This document shows positions 1 to 7,417 of a DNA stretch of 38,588 nucleotides, piece after piece; the first letter of the stretch is position 1; every line of letters starts with the position of its first letter. The notes beneath the pieces are model-generated. The model did not search any database, had not been told where the DNA came from, and was given only the letters and a program-made list of their open reading frames with translations. Source of the DNA: Flavobacteriales bacterium (GTDB lineage: Bacteria > Bacteroidota > Bacteroidia > Flavobacteriales > Flavobacteriaceae). The DNA lies in NCBI GenBank assembly GCA_027024205.1, contig JALVST010000061.1, positions 1 through 38,588 of the forward strand. The letters are read 5' to 3'. A program made the position numbers and the translations under genes.

Positions 1-63
1 TTGTTCTGATGCTTCTTTCAGAATTGACAACTTTTCTTGTTTTGTGAATGTTCTTTTACTCAT
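1..63 (-). CDS. IS3-type transposase OrfA, N-terminal 21 codons only (window edge)
   Basis: Reading the minus strand from the ATG at 63, the first 21 codons encode MSKRTFTKQEKLSILKEAS followed by EQ and run off the window. A short basic start followed by a helix of the form FT.QEKLSILKEA is typical of the helix-turn-helix OrfA of IS3-family transposases in Bacteroidetes, which binds the element's inverted repeats. Only the start of the first helix is visible, so the assignment rests on a short match to the family pattern. It is the inward-reading end of an insertion sequence whose body lies to the left of the window. Confidence 0.6.
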   Translation of the reverse strand, partial: MSKRTFTKQEKLSILKEASEQ

Positions 64-118
64 AATTGACAAAATTATTACATTTATTTAACTATAATCT
101 TGTCCGTGTTTTTAGGGG
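1..118 (-). mobile_element. End of an IS3-like insertion sequence
   Basis: This stretch holds the transposase start (63 downward) and about 50 bp of AT-rich leader. Near 101-119 lies a motif that on the minus strand reads CCCCCTAAAAACACGGACA, which resembles an IS terminal inverted repeat. To its right, from about 116-119, an unrelated coding remnant begins on the plus strand. The exact outer end is inferred from where that remnant opens. The opposite end and any target duplication are outside the window. Confidence 0.45.
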
Positions 119-271
119 GCTAATACAGTCATATTAACCGAATTTGACTCAATAACGTATAGTTATCCAACCTATTTTTTAGTTAATTCAAATCGTGAAA
201 TTTTGTTGCATGAAGAAGGTTATAGCAAAGAGGTTATGAAAAGTATAGATAGTATTGTTAGGCATTACTAA
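116..271 (+). pseudogene. C-terminal remnant of a thioredoxin-like (TlpA/redoxin) protein
   Basis: An open frame without a start codon begins at the IS boundary (an in-frame TAG lies at 113-115) and ends at TAA 269-271. It contains YPTYFLVNSNREILLHEEGY, the cis-proline 'PT-F-hydrophobic' strand followed by a 'N-REI' turn and final helix that close the thioredoxin fold in TlpA-like proteins. The N-terminal part, including any CxxC site, is missing. The simplest reading is that the IS to the left inserted into or deleted the front of this gene. The family call rests on the PTYFLV motif and its position near the C terminus. Confidence 0.5.
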
Positions 272-285
272 GAATTAAATTTTAA

Positions 286-495
286 CAAATCGGTTATTAC
301 AAATTATCAAAATTTTATATCCAAATTATACAAGCAATATTAGATACCGTTAAAATCATTTTCGTTAAACCCATACCTTGGCAGACTTTTGACGAGAGCA
401 AATCCAGACATGAGTGGGCGGCTGAGGTAAAGAATATTGCTTGCCGGCTTGGTGGGGACAATCAAAATGCTATTGTTATACAATATATAGGATAG
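286..495 (+). pseudogene. Unrecognised ORF remnant without a start codon
   Basis: A 70-codon open frame runs from after TAA 283-285 to TAG 493-495 with no ATG. Its second half has a protein-like, balanced composition: IFVKPIPWQTFDESKSRHEW, followed by AAEVKNIACRLGGDNQ. The G+C content from about 370 to 460 is clearly higher than in the surrounding A+T-rich DNA. I do not recognise the family. It could be the tail of a decayed gene from the same disrupted segment as the thioredoxin remnant, or chance. Confidence 0.3.
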
Positions 496-527
496 TATGA
501 CAGTTAATTAAAATAGAAGTTAAAACG

Positions 528-1034
528 ATGAAAAAGTTATATTCTTTATTTTTGATATTGATTTTTATCAGTTGTTCATCTATACCAAAAAATTATAGAA
601 ATGAAAATGTTATATCATACATTGAAAATGATAAATATGTGATAAATGATTCGGTTGTACTTAAAAATAAAATATCAAAACTTCTATTTAATAAAACGGA
701 TTTGTATCATCAAATAAGAATAAACAAAATATCAATTTCAAATAATGATGTATACTATTTATTTCTTTCATCCCGGTATAACAACAAAAATATTTACACT
801 GTACGCTTATTGAAGAGAAAGCATAAAAGATTATTTTTTCAAAATGACGGAAATTACAAGTTTTTTTATACTTGTATAGATACAATAAATAGTAATTCTA
901 ACTGTAAACCTAATCTTTATGTCTTAAACAAAAAATATACATTTGTTTGCGGTAAAAAAGGAGAATGTTCTTTACAAAGTAAATGCAGGATGATTAAAAC
1001 TTTGGTTGTTGATACTGATTATATTAAAAATTAA
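528..1034 (+). CDS. Small predicted lipoprotein, unknown function
   Basis: The 168-residue product starts with a lipoprotein signal: MKKLYSLFLILIF, then ISCSS, with the lipobox Cys at residue 16. It is therefore probably exported and lipid-anchored in the inner or outer membrane. The mature part is rich in Asn, Lys, Ile and Tyr and holds four further cysteines in its last third (CIDTINSNSNC, CGKKGEC, SKC), which could form disulfides in the periplasm. I do not recognise a family. Codon use is strongly A/T-biased compared with the ribosomal genes downstream, in keeping with a lineage-specific or acquired gene next to an insertion sequence. Confidence 0.6.
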   Translation: MKKLYSLFLILIFISCSSIPKNYRNENVISYIENDKYVINDSVVLKNKISKLLFNKTDLYHQIRINKISISNNDVYYLFLSSRYNNKNIYTVRLLKRKHKRLFFQNDGNYKFFYTCIDTINSNSNCKPNLYVLNKKYTFVCGKKGECSLQSKCRMIKTLVVDTDYIKN

Positions 1035-1045
1035 ACATTTTTTAA

Positions 1046-1131
1046 TAACTCCGCTCTATCGAGATCACAGGTCTCCTGATATTGTCCCAACCTAGCAGCC
1101 CGCTCCATCGGAGTCTCCCGGCTCCGATAGG
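1046..1131. repeat. Two tandem imperfect hairpin repeats
   Basis: Two copies of a roughly 30-bp unit starting CCGCTC(T/C)ATCG occur at about 1051-1082 and 1101-1131. Each folds on itself: TATC-GAGA/TCTC-GATA in the first, and ATCGGAG (1107-1113) with CTCCGAT (1122-1128) in the second. The arms differ between the copies but stay complementary, which suggests selection on, or copying of, the structure. This is non-coding. Together with the hairpins at 1185-1258 it fills the gene-free stretch 1035-1384. Confidence 0.6.
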
Positions 1132-1184
1132 AACCATTGCGCCTAGATCCCGCGACCGGAGGCAATTGCACTTATATCCTATCT

Positions 1185-1258
1185 GACCCGGTAGGTCTTT
1201 TTATTTTTCTTCATTCTTTTTTGTCAGATCTATCAGGTTTGGAAAACCTAACAGGTCT
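1185..1258. repeat. Further intergenic hairpins, one terminator-like
   Basis: GACC (1185-1188) and GGTC (1194-1197) form a short stem followed by a T-rich run (1198-1209), weakly terminator-like for the plus strand. A second hairpin centred on AGGTTT (1235-1240)/AAACCT (1244-1249) extends outward with a few mismatches to AGATC (1226-1230)/GGTCT (1254-1258). The latter resembles the 'gacctgtcaggttt' hairpins that recur between genes in many Bacteroidetes genomes. The rest of 1035-1384 holds nothing else I can identify. Confidence 0.45.
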
Positions 1259-1357
1259 TATCTAACAGCTCAATAGGCTTCCTTATCCCTCGAAGGGAAT
1301 TATTAATTTGATATATTATCTTCTCATAGTAGGCTTCATGGTTCAAAAGAATTTCGT

Positions 1358-1365
1358 TATATTTG
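1358..1365 (+). promoter_or_regulatory. Possible Bacteroidetes -7 box (TATATTTG)
   Basis: TATATTTG matches the Bacteroidetes TAnnTTTG -7 element and lies 19 bp before the ATG at 1385. No TTTG was found at the expected -33 position (about 1335), so it is only a candidate for the hydrolase pseudogene/membrane protein pair. Confidence 0.3.
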
Positions 1366-1384
1366 TTACATAAATTATTTTATC

Positions 1385-2310
1385 ATGAAACCCAAAATCC
1401 TTTACATCGTTTTGCTGGTAATTATTCTATTGATTATCTTGTATCAAATACCTGCCAAGAAAGCTGACTTTTTCAAACTTTATAAAAAAAACGACCGGGC
1501 GGCGCAGTTGTTAAAGCGGTTTTTGGCAATACTTATCCGCCAAATGACGAATTAATATCGGAAAATCAAACCAAGTTTAAAATTGTCTCTATATTGCCCG
1601 AAATTATTGTCAGTAGATTCGGTAAGAAATCATTAGACGAGAAACTTTTGCCGGCGGCACATCATGACAGCTTATTGGCAGCTTTTTTACCCTCATTGCC
1701 TTTTAGTAAAAAAGGCCTTATTGCCCGTTATAAAGTGGTGGTAGATATGTTTGTGTTTAATCCATGTCAATATCAATACAAACGTATTCCCAAATTAATT
1801 TTCGAATCGGATAACGACCCGTTGATATCCAAATCGTTGCGGCGGCAGCTTAAAGAACTTTATCCTGATGCCGAAGTGCATACGTTTCATAATGAAGGTC
1901 ATTTTCCTTATATCAATGCCGTCGCAAAATACAATAATGTATTGAGGGCATTTTTGAGTCGTCCCAATCCGTATGTGGCGGTTGAACAAACGCTATCAGA
2001 TTATTTTGATGGTAGAAAACAAGCCGATGTTGCCAAATTAAGCCGGGTTTTTCATCCTGGTGCCCGTTTGTTTACCCAACAGGCTGATAGCATTGTGAGT
2101 ATCCCGTTGGAGCAATATTTTGAAAAAGTCCGGCAAGACGGACCGCAAAATCTTGAAACTAAAATCCGTGACGTAACTGTAAAATTCCGCATGGCTACGG
2201 CCCAAACCGTTTTTGTTTACCCCCATGCGACTTATTTAGATATATTGGCTTTATTGCCTGAGGGAAATCAATGGCGTATTGTCTATAAAAGTTTTAAAAA
2301 AATTCATTGA
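1385..2310 (+). pseudogene. Broken alpha/beta-hydrolase with C-terminal lumazine-binding-like (NTF2-fold) domain
   Basis: The ATG at 1385 opens a frame with a membrane anchor (ILYIVLLVIILLIILY) that ends at 1555. The matching downstream frame starts only after an A8 run (about 1483-1490) and continues without interruption to TGA 2308-2310. One base lost or gained in that run separates the two. The downstream part has the end of an alpha/beta-hydrolase (PKLIFESDNDPL with the acid residue, then FHNEGHFPY with the catalytic His) followed by a domain of about 120 residues resembling the putative lumazine-binding NTF2-like family (VEQTLSDYFDGRKQ, FHPGARLF, WRIVYKSFK). The hydrolase front half, with oxyanion loop and GxSxG nucleophile, is absent, so there is also an internal deletion. 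A gene caller may report only a TTG-started ORF at 1594. It is probably non-functional as a hydrolase. Confidence 0.6.
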
Positions 2311-2311
2311 T

Positions 2312-2851
2312 ATGTATGCATTAATCAATCGCTTGACGACTAAACGCTTTTTATGGTTTGGATTTCTGTTTATTTTATCGGTTAATGTTGTTATCTTTCC
2401 GTTTTTTCCTGGATTATTCGGTGTAACGGATTTTGATACCAAACAAATATTTGATTTACAATTCGGTTTTGATACCGGTTATGCCAAAAATTTTTTAGCG
2501 GAATTGGGAGACAAAAAACGTCATGTTTATATGTTATCGACACTTTTGATTGACACGCCCTATGCCATGATTTACGGATTTGTTTATGCAGTTTTAATAA
2601 ATTTTTTACTTGGTAAATCGTCCGTTAATATATCTTTTTTAACATTATTTCCTTTTTTGATAAGCATTTTTGATTTGATAGAAAATGCTTTTACGGTCAA
2701 GTTTTTACTTTCGTATCCGGATATTTCTTCGACATTAGTTTCATTGGCATCGTTTGCCAACCGGTTAAAATGGTTATCTGCCGCCTTAACATTGATAATG
2801 ATTTTGGTGCTTATTATAAATATAATGTATAAAAGTCTGAAAAAAGCTTAA
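2312..2851 (+). CDS. Integral membrane protein, unknown function
   Basis: The ATG at 2312 follows the TGA of the hydrolase remnant by one base, so the two look co-transcribed. The frame is open further upstream, but that part overlaps the preceding gene. The 179-residue product has about four hydrophobic segments (FLWFGFLFILSVNVVIF; AMIYGFVYAVLINFLL; ISFLTLFPFLISIFDLI; LSAALTLIMILVLIINIM) and a basic C-terminal tail (YKSLKKA). The loop after segment 1 is acidic and aromatic (DFDTKQIFDLQFGFDTGYAK). I do not recognise a characterised family. It looks intact, unlike its neighbour. Confidence 0.6.
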   Translation: MYALINRLTTKRFLWFGFLFILSVNVVIFPFFPGLFGVTDFDTKQIFDLQFGFDTGYAKNFLAELGDKKRHVYMLSTLLIDTPYAMIYGFVYAVLINFLLGKSSVNISFLTLFPFLISIFDLIENAFTVKFLLSYPDISSTLVSLASFANRLKWLSAALTLIMILVLIINIMYKSLKKA

Positions 2852-2950
2852 CTTTTAGCGAATTAATAATTTTGAAGCCGGTTATAAAAGCTTTATTTTT
2901 GCTGCTGCAAAAACCGGACAAAAAAATTATAAAAAAATACTTATTTTTTC

Positions 2951-2981
2951 TTTGCAGATAAAAGAAAAGTTTATAAATTTG
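2951..2981 (+). promoter_or_regulatory. Bacteroidetes-type promoter of the tRNA/tuf operon
   Basis: TTTG (2951-2954) and TAAATTTG (2974-2981) are separated by exactly 19 bp, the consensus layout of the Bacteroidetes primary sigma factor (-33 TTTG, -7 TAnnTTTG). Transcription should start near 2987, about 17 bp before the first tRNA. It is the best-matching promoter I found in the window and fits the high expression needed for tRNAs, EF-Tu and the ribosomal block. Confidence 0.75.
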
Positions 2982-3003
2982 CAATCCGTTATAAGAGCGT
3001 AAT

Positions 3004-3077
3004 GCCGATGTAGCTCAGCTGGCTAGAGCAGCTGATTTGTAATCAGCAGGTCGTGGGTTCGAGTCCCTCCATCGGCT
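3004..3077 (+). tRNA. tRNA-Thr (anticodon TGT)
   Basis: The 74-nt cloverleaf has acceptor stem GCCGATG/CATCGGC and discriminator T. The anticodon stem-loop GCTGA-TTTGTAA-TCAGC gives anticodon TGT, and the T-arm contains GGTTCGAGTCC. CCA is not encoded. It is first of four clustered tRNAs upstream of tuf. Confidence 0.95.
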
Positions 3078-3100
3078 CTTATTGAAATACATAAAAATTT

Positions 3101-3181
<81 letters not shown>

Positions 3182-3249
3182 CAAAATGGGAGTGGCTCTC
3201 CCGGCTATGTCCGGTTATTAAGATATCCGGGCGGTAAACAAAGCCTTAT

Positions 3250-3326
<77 letters not shown>

Positions 3327-3332
3327 TGAAAG

Positions 3333-3404
3333 GCCGATGTAGCTCAGGGGTAGAGCGCTTCCTTGGTAAGGAAGAGGTCACGGGTTCAAATCCCGTCATT
3401 GGCT
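3333..3404 (+). tRNA. tRNA-Thr (anticodon GGT)
   Basis: Acceptor stem GCCGATG/CATTGGC (with a G-T pair) and discriminator T. The anticodon stem-loop CTTCC-TTGGTAA-GGAAG gives GGT. It is a second threonine isoacceptor with an acceptor stem nearly identical to that of the first, and ends 48 bp before the tuf start. Confidence 0.95.
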
Positions 3405-3452
3405 CTAAGGAGAGCTTAAAAAAAGAAAAAATAAAGATTAAAAATTAGTACT

Positions 3453-4640
3453 ATGGCTAAAGAAAAATTCGAAAGAACCAAACCGCACGTTAATATAGGT
3501 ACCATTGGTCACGTTGACCACGGTAAAACTACATTGACCGCTGCAATTACGGAAGTTTTAGCAAAAAAAGGTCTTGCTGAGAAAAAAGACTTTGATGCTA
3601 TTGATAATGCTCCCGAAGAAAAAGAAAGAGGGATTACGATTAATACGGCACACGTTGAATACGAAACCGAAAAAAGACACTATGCACACGTTGACTGTCC
3701 GGGTCACGCCGACTACGTTAAAAACATGGTAACCGGGGCCGCTCAAATGGACGGTGCTATCTTGGTTGTTGCCGCTACCGACGGACCTATGCCGCAAACC
3801 CGTGAGCATATCCTTTTAGCCCGTCAGGTAGGAGTGCCTAGAATTGTTGTGTTTATGAACAAAGTGGATATGGTTGACGATGAAGAATTGTTGGAATTGG
3901 TTGAAATGGAAATTCGTGACTTGTTAAGTTTCTATGAATATGATGGTGATAACACGCCTGTTATTCGCGGTTCTGCACTCGGTGCTTTGAACGGTGAAGA
4001 AAAATGGGTAAAAACCGTTGAAGAATTAATGGAAGCCGTTGACGAGTGGATTCCCGAACCTGAAAGAGATACCGACAAACCTTTCTTGATGCCTATCGAA
4101 GACGTATTCTCAATCACCGGTCGTGGAACCGTTGCTACAGGTCGTATCGAAACCGGTGTTATCAATACCGGAGATCCCGTTGAAATTTTAGGTATCAGCA
4201 ACGAAAAATTAACTTCTGTTGTAACCGGAGTTGAAATGTTCCGTAAGATTTTGGATCGTGGAGAAGCCGGTGATAACGTAGGTTTGTTGTTGCGTGGTAT
4301 CGATAAAAACCAAATCCGTCGTGGTATGGTTATCGCTGCTCCCGGAACTATTACTCCTCACAAAAAATTCAAAGCAGAGGTTTATATCTTGAAAAAAGAA
4401 GAAGGTGGTCGTCATACACCTTTCCACAATAACTACCGTCCGCAGTTCTATTTGAGAACAACCGACGTAACCGGTGAAATTCACTTACCGGAAGGCGTGG
4501 AAATGGTATTGCCGGGCGATAACTTGACTATCGAAGTTGAATTGATTTATCCGGTAGCTTTAAACAAAGGTTTGCGTTTTGCTATCCGTGAAGGTGGTAG
4601 AACGGTTGGTGCCGGTCAGGTAACTGAAATTTTAGATTAA
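3453..4640 (+). CDS. tuf: Elongation factor Tu
   Basis: EF-Tu is the GTPase that carries aminoacyl-tRNA to the ribosomal A site. The 395-residue product has family length. Visible G-domain motifs are G1 GHVDHGKT (19-26), G2 RGITI (59-63), G3 DCPGH (81-85) and G4 NKVD (136-139). Domains 2 and 3 follow, with [13 protein letters not shown] and the tRNA-contacting GGRHTPF region. The ATG at 3453 begins [20 protein letters not shown] as expected. It lies downstream of four tRNAs and upstream of tRNA-Trp and secE, without a clear promoter of its own, so it is probably transcribed from the promoter at 2951-2981. Confidence 0.98.
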   Translation: MAKEKFERTKPHVNIGTIGHVDHGKTTLTAAITEVLAKKGLAEKKDFDAIDNAPEEKERGITINTAHVEYETEKRHYAHVDCPGHADYVKNMVTGAAQMDGAILVVAATDGPMPQTREHILLARQVGVPRIVVFMNKVDMVDDEELLELVEMEIRDLLSFYEYDGDNTPVIRGSALGALNGEEKWVKTVEELMEAVDEWIPEPERDTDKPFLMPIEDVFSITGRGTVATGRIETGVINTGDPVEILGISNEKLTSVVTGVEMFRKILDRGEAGDNVGLLLRGIDKNQIRRGMVIAAPGTITPHKKFKAEVYILKKEEGGRHTPFHNNYRPQFYLRTTDVTGEIHLPEGVEMVLPGDNLTIEVELIYPVALNKGLRFAIREGGRTVGAGQVTEILD

Positions 4641-4674
4641 TTTCGGTTATTAAATAAGTAAGTTTTTTTTGGGA

Positions 4675-4704
4675 AATTTGAAGCCCGTTATCGGGCTTCA
4701 AATT
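4675..4704 (+). terminator. Hairpin after tuf (partial terminator or processing site)
   Basis: A perfect 13-bp stem, AATTTGAAGCCCG (4675-4687) and CGGGCTTCAAATT (4692-4704), encloses a TTAT loop 35 bp after the tuf stop. No T-tract follows on the plus strand (a T8 run lies on the 5' side instead). No promoter motif precedes tRNA-Trp. The hairpin may be a partial terminator, an mRNA 3' end stabiliser or an RNase cleavage landmark between tuf and tRNA-Trp. Confidence 0.5.
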
Positions 4705-4738
4705 CTCTATAAAAAGGGATAAGTCATCTTATCAACAA

Positions 4739-4811
4739 ACGGGTGTAGCTCAGTTGGTAGAGCACCGGTCTCCAAAACCGGGTGTCGGGAGTTCGAGTCT
4801 CTCCTCCCGTG
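4739..4811 (+). tRNA. tRNA-Trp (anticodon CCA)
   Basis: A 73-nt cloverleaf with acceptor strand ACGGGTG against CTCCCGT (one T-T mismatch at pair 6) and discriminator G. The anticodon stem-loop CCGGT-CTCCAAA-ACCGG gives CCA, and the T-arm contains AGTTCGAGTCT. It lies between tuf and secE, a position seen in many bacterial phyla. Confidence 0.95.
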
Positions 4812-4840
4812 CAATTTTTTTAATATTTAAAATTACAGCA

Positions 4841-5041
4841 ATGCTTAAAGGTTTAAAAGAATATGTAAAAGGCGCTTACAATGAATTGACAAATCATGTC
4901 GTATGGCCCAAATGGGACGAAGTTTATAAAATGACAATTGTCGTTTCTGTATTTTCGGCTATATTTTCCATATTTATCGGACTTGTCGATTACGTATTCA
5001 GATATGTATTGCAAGCTTATTACAAGCTTATCAAAAGCTAG
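4841..5041 (+). CDS. secE: Preprotein translocase subunit SecE
   Basis: The 66-residue product has the family pattern: an amphipathic cytoplasmic helix (MLKGLKEYVKGAYNELTNHV), the conserved W-P hinge (VWPKWDEV, about 21-28) and one transmembrane helix (TIVVSVFSAIFSIFIGLVDY). SecE clamps SecY in the Sec channel. The start at 4841 was chosen because the longer reading would begin inside tRNA-Trp. The gene follows the tRNA by 29 bp and precedes nusG by 6 bp, the near-universal secE-nusG arrangement. Confidence 0.95.
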   Translation: MLKGLKEYVKGAYNELTNHVVWPKWDEVYKMTIVVSVFSAIFSIFIGLVDYVFRYVLQAYYKLIKS

Positions 5042-5047
5042 TTTACG

Positions 5048-5596
5048 ATGAGTGAGGACGTCAAAAAATGGTATGTCGTTAAGGTAATTAGCGGTAAAGA
5101 AGCCAAAATAAAAAAACTCATTGAAAATGAAATTCAACGTAATAATCTACAAGATTACGTTGGAGGTATCCTTGTCCCTACTGAAAAAGTTGTCCAGATT
5201 AGAAACGGGAAACGAATCAATAAAGACAAAACACTTTTTCCCGGATATATATATATTGAAGCCAATTTGTCGGGAGAATTACCCCATCTAATCAAATCCA
5301 TTCCCGGGGTTATGGGTTTTTTAAGCGGTGTCAAAGGAGGTGGTCCTATGCCGTTGAGTAAAGCCGAAGTTAATAGAATTCTTGGTAAAATCGATGAGTT
5401 GGCTATGAAGGAAGAAAATGTCGTAATTCCTTATAAAGTCGGGGATTCTGTTACGGTAACCGATGGACCGTTCAGAGGCTTTGAAGGAACCATCGAAAAA
5501 GTCAATAAAGAGAGAAAAAAAGTTACCGTTATGGTAAAGTTCTTCGGAAGAAAAACACCATTGGAATTAGGTTACTTTGAAGTAAGAAAAGTATAA
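5048..5596 (+). CDS. nusG: Transcription termination/antitermination factor NusG
   Basis: NusG binds the RNA polymerase clamp and couples transcription to Rho or the ribosome. The 182-residue product begins with the NGN domain (KKWYVVKVISGKEAKIKKLI) including the TLFPGYIYIE strand, and ends with a KOW domain (VGDSVTVTDGPFRGFEGTIE, about 132-151) and the closing FGRKTPLEL segment. It is transcribed with secE. A hairpin with a T9 run separates it from rplK. Confidence 0.97.
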   Translation: MSEDVKKWYVVKVISGKEAKIKKLIENEIQRNNLQDYVGGILVPTEKVVQIRNGKRINKDKTLFPGYIYIEANLSGELPHLIKSIPGVMGFLSGVKGGGPMPLSKAEVNRILGKIDELAMKEENVVIPYKVGDSVTVTDGPFRGFEGTIEKVNKERKKVTVMVKFFGRKTPLELGYFEVRKV

Positions 5597-5619
5597 AAAT
5601 ATAAACTGTTACGCATTTT

Positions 5620-5657
5620 AAACTATTAAGCTTCCAATAAAATAATAGTTTTTTTTT
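5620..5657 (+). terminator. Terminator/attenuator-like hairpin between nusG and rplK
   Basis: AAACTATTA (5620-5628) pairs with TAATAGTTT (5643-5651) around a 14-nt loop, and the T run continues to 5657. This is the layout of an intrinsic terminator, though the stem is A+T-rich and weak. It lies in the 80-bp leader of the rplK-rplA operon, where L1-mediated feedback acts in other bacteria. It could attenuate read-through from secE-nusG. I see no consensus promoter downstream of it. Confidence 0.5.
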
Positions 5658-5676
5658 GTGAAAAAACATATCTAAA

Positions 5677-6117
5677 ATGGCAAAAGAAATAAGTAAAGTA
5701 ATTAAATTACAAATTCGGGGAGGTCAAGCGAATCCTTCGCCACCGGTTGGACCCGCATTAGGTGCCGCAGGAGTAAATATCATGGAATTTTGCAAGCAAT
5801 TTAATGCCAGAACGCAAGACAAAATGGGTAAAGTATTACCTGTGGCTATTAATGTTTATAAAGACAAATCATTTGATTTTGTCGTTAAAACGCCACCCGC
5901 TGCCGTCCAATTAATGGAAGCGGCTAAAATCAAAAAAGGATCCGGCGAACCGAACCGAAGAAAAGTAGGTAGTGTTACTTGGGAACAAGTTAAACAAATT
6001 GCCGAAGACAAGATGCCCGATTTAAATGCATTTAGTGTTGAATCGGCTATGAAAATGGTCGCTGGAACAGCGAGATCAATGGGTATAACCATTGAAGGTG
6101 ATAGTCCTTTTAATTAA
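5677..6117 (+). CDS. rplK: Large ribosomal subunit protein L11
   Basis: L11 forms the GTPase-associated centre with 23S rRNA and L10/L12. The 146-residue product has the N-terminal domain motif [20 protein letters not shown] (about 15-34), including the proline-rich loop that contacts thiostrepton, the KTPPAA segment, and the C-terminal rRNA-binding domain ending [11 protein letters not shown]. Length and start ([16 protein letters not shown]) are standard. It is followed 13 bp later by rplA. Confidence 0.97.
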   Translation: MAKEISKVIKLQIRGGQANPSPPVGPALGAAGVNIMEFCKQFNARTQDKMGKVLPVAINVYKDKSFDFVVKTPPAAVQLMEAAKIKKGSGEPNRRKVGSVTWEQVKQIAEDKMPDLNAFSVESAMKMVAGTARSMGITIEGDSPFN

Positions 6118-6130
6118 AATGATTTTAGAA

Positions 6131-6820
6131 ATGGCAAGATTAAGTAAAAAAAGAAGAGAAGCATTATCAAAATTAGATAAAAACAAAGTTTATACTTTGG
6201 AAGAAGCGACAAAATTAGTCAAAGAAATATCTTATGCTAATTTTGACGAGTCTATTGATATTGCCGTAAGATTAGGGGTGGACCCACGTAAAGCCAATCA
6301 AATGGTTCGCGGTGTGGTAACGTTGCCGCACGGAACCGGAAAAGACAAAAAAGTTTTGGCTTTGGTTACCCCCGATAAAGAAGAAGAAGCTAAAGCGGCA
6401 GGTGCCGATTATGTCGGATTAGACGAATATATTGACAAAATCAAAGGGGGTTGGACCGATGTTGATGTCATTATCACCATGCCTGCTGTTATGAGAAAAT
6501 TAGGACCATTGGGACGTATTTTAGGACCGAGAGGTTTGATGCCCAATCCTAAAACCGGAACGGTTACCATGGAAGTCGGTAAAGCCGTTAAAGAAGTTAA
6601 AGCCGGAAAAATTGATTTTAAAGTGGACAAAACAGGTATTATCCATGCCGCTATCGGAAAACGTTCATTCTCACCCGATAAGTTGCGTGATAATGCCGTG
6701 GAATTGATTACCACTTTAAACAAATTAAAACCTTCGGCTGCCAAAGGTACTTATATGAAAAGTATCAGTTTGTCTTCCACGATGAGCCCCGGTATTAAGG
6801 TTGACCCTAAAAGCGTCTAA
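6131..6820 (+). CDS. rplA: Large ribosomal subunit protein L1
   Basis: L1 forms the mobile stalk at the ribosomal E site and in many bacteria represses its own operon by binding the leader mRNA. The ATG at 6131 gives [12 protein letters not shown] and 229 residues, the usual length. An upstream in-frame ATG at 6092 overlaps rplK and was not used. Family motifs include [13 protein letters not shown], the [20 protein letters not shown] loop and the final [17 protein letters not shown]. It is transcribed with rplK. Confidence 0.97.
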   Translation: MARLSKKRREALSKLDKNKVYTLEEATKLVKEISYANFDESIDIAVRLGVDPRKANQMVRGVVTLPHGTGKDKKVLALVTPDKEEEAKAAGADYVGLDEYIDKIKGGWTDVDVIITMPAVMRKLGPLGRILGPRGLMPNPKTGTVTMEVGKAVKEVKAGKIDFKVDKTGIIHAAIGKRSFSPDKLRDNAVELITTLNKLKPSAAKGTYMKSISLSSTMSPGIKVDPKSV

Positions 6821-6839
6821 TTAAGCAAAAAAAATTAAG

Positions 6840-7364
6840 ATGAGAACAAGAGAACAAAAAGCTCAATTAATAGAAGAATTAACCCGTAAATTATCCGATT
6901 ACGAAGTAATTTATATCGTTGATATTTTAGGTTTAAATGCCAAAGTTACATCCGATTTACGTCGTGCTTGTTACGGAAGCGATGTCAAATTGCAAGTAGT
7001 AAAAAACACGATGTTACAACAAGCTATGGACGCTTCGGATAAAGAATTCGGAGACTTACGGGAAGTGTTGAAAGGTAATTCCGCTTTAATGTTGTCTGAT
7101 GTTGGTAATAAGCCTGCCAAGATTATCAAAAACTTTAGAAAAAAATCCGAAAAACCCGTTTTAAAGGGAGCTTGGATTGAAGAATCTATCTATGTAGGCG
7201 ATGACCAACTCGAAACATTAGTCAACATTAAGTCCAAAGAAGAATTACTCGGTGAATTGATAGGATTGTTGCAATCACCGGTTAAAAATGTTGTTTCCGC
7301 TCTTAAATCGGGTGGTGGAAAATTAGCCGGCATTTTGAAAACTTTATCAGAGAAGTCTGAATAA
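6840..7364 (+). CDS. rplJ: Large ribosomal subunit protein L10
   Basis: L10 anchors the L12 stalk dimers to 23S rRNA. The 174-residue product has the N-terminal rRNA-binding domain (EELTRKLSDYEVIYIVDILG, VVKNTMLQQAM, LKGNSALMLSD) and the C-terminal helix that binds L12 (VVSALKSGGGKLAGILKTL). The gap from rplA is only 19 bp, leaving no room for the long structured L10 leader known from Firmicutes and enterics. Confidence 0.96.
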   Translation: MRTREQKAQLIEELTRKLSDYEVIYIVDILGLNAKVTSDLRRACYGSDVKLQVVKNTMLQQAMDASDKEFGDLREVLKGNSALMLSDVGNKPAKIIKNFRKKSEKPVLKGAWIEESIYVGDDQLETLVNIKSKEELLGELIGLLQSPVKNVVSALKSGGGKLAGILKTLSEKSE

Positions 7365-7417
7365 AAAAACTTACATTAAAAAAATAAATTATTATAAACT
7401 ATAAAAAACGATAGAAA

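Noticed and set aside
4754-4840. Longer SecE start
   Set aside because: The upstream ATG lies inside tRNA-Trp; ATG 4841 gives the normal SecE N terminus.
6092-6130. Longer L1 start overlapping rplK
   Set aside because: The family begins [10 protein letters not shown] at ATG 6131; the extension is non-conserved.
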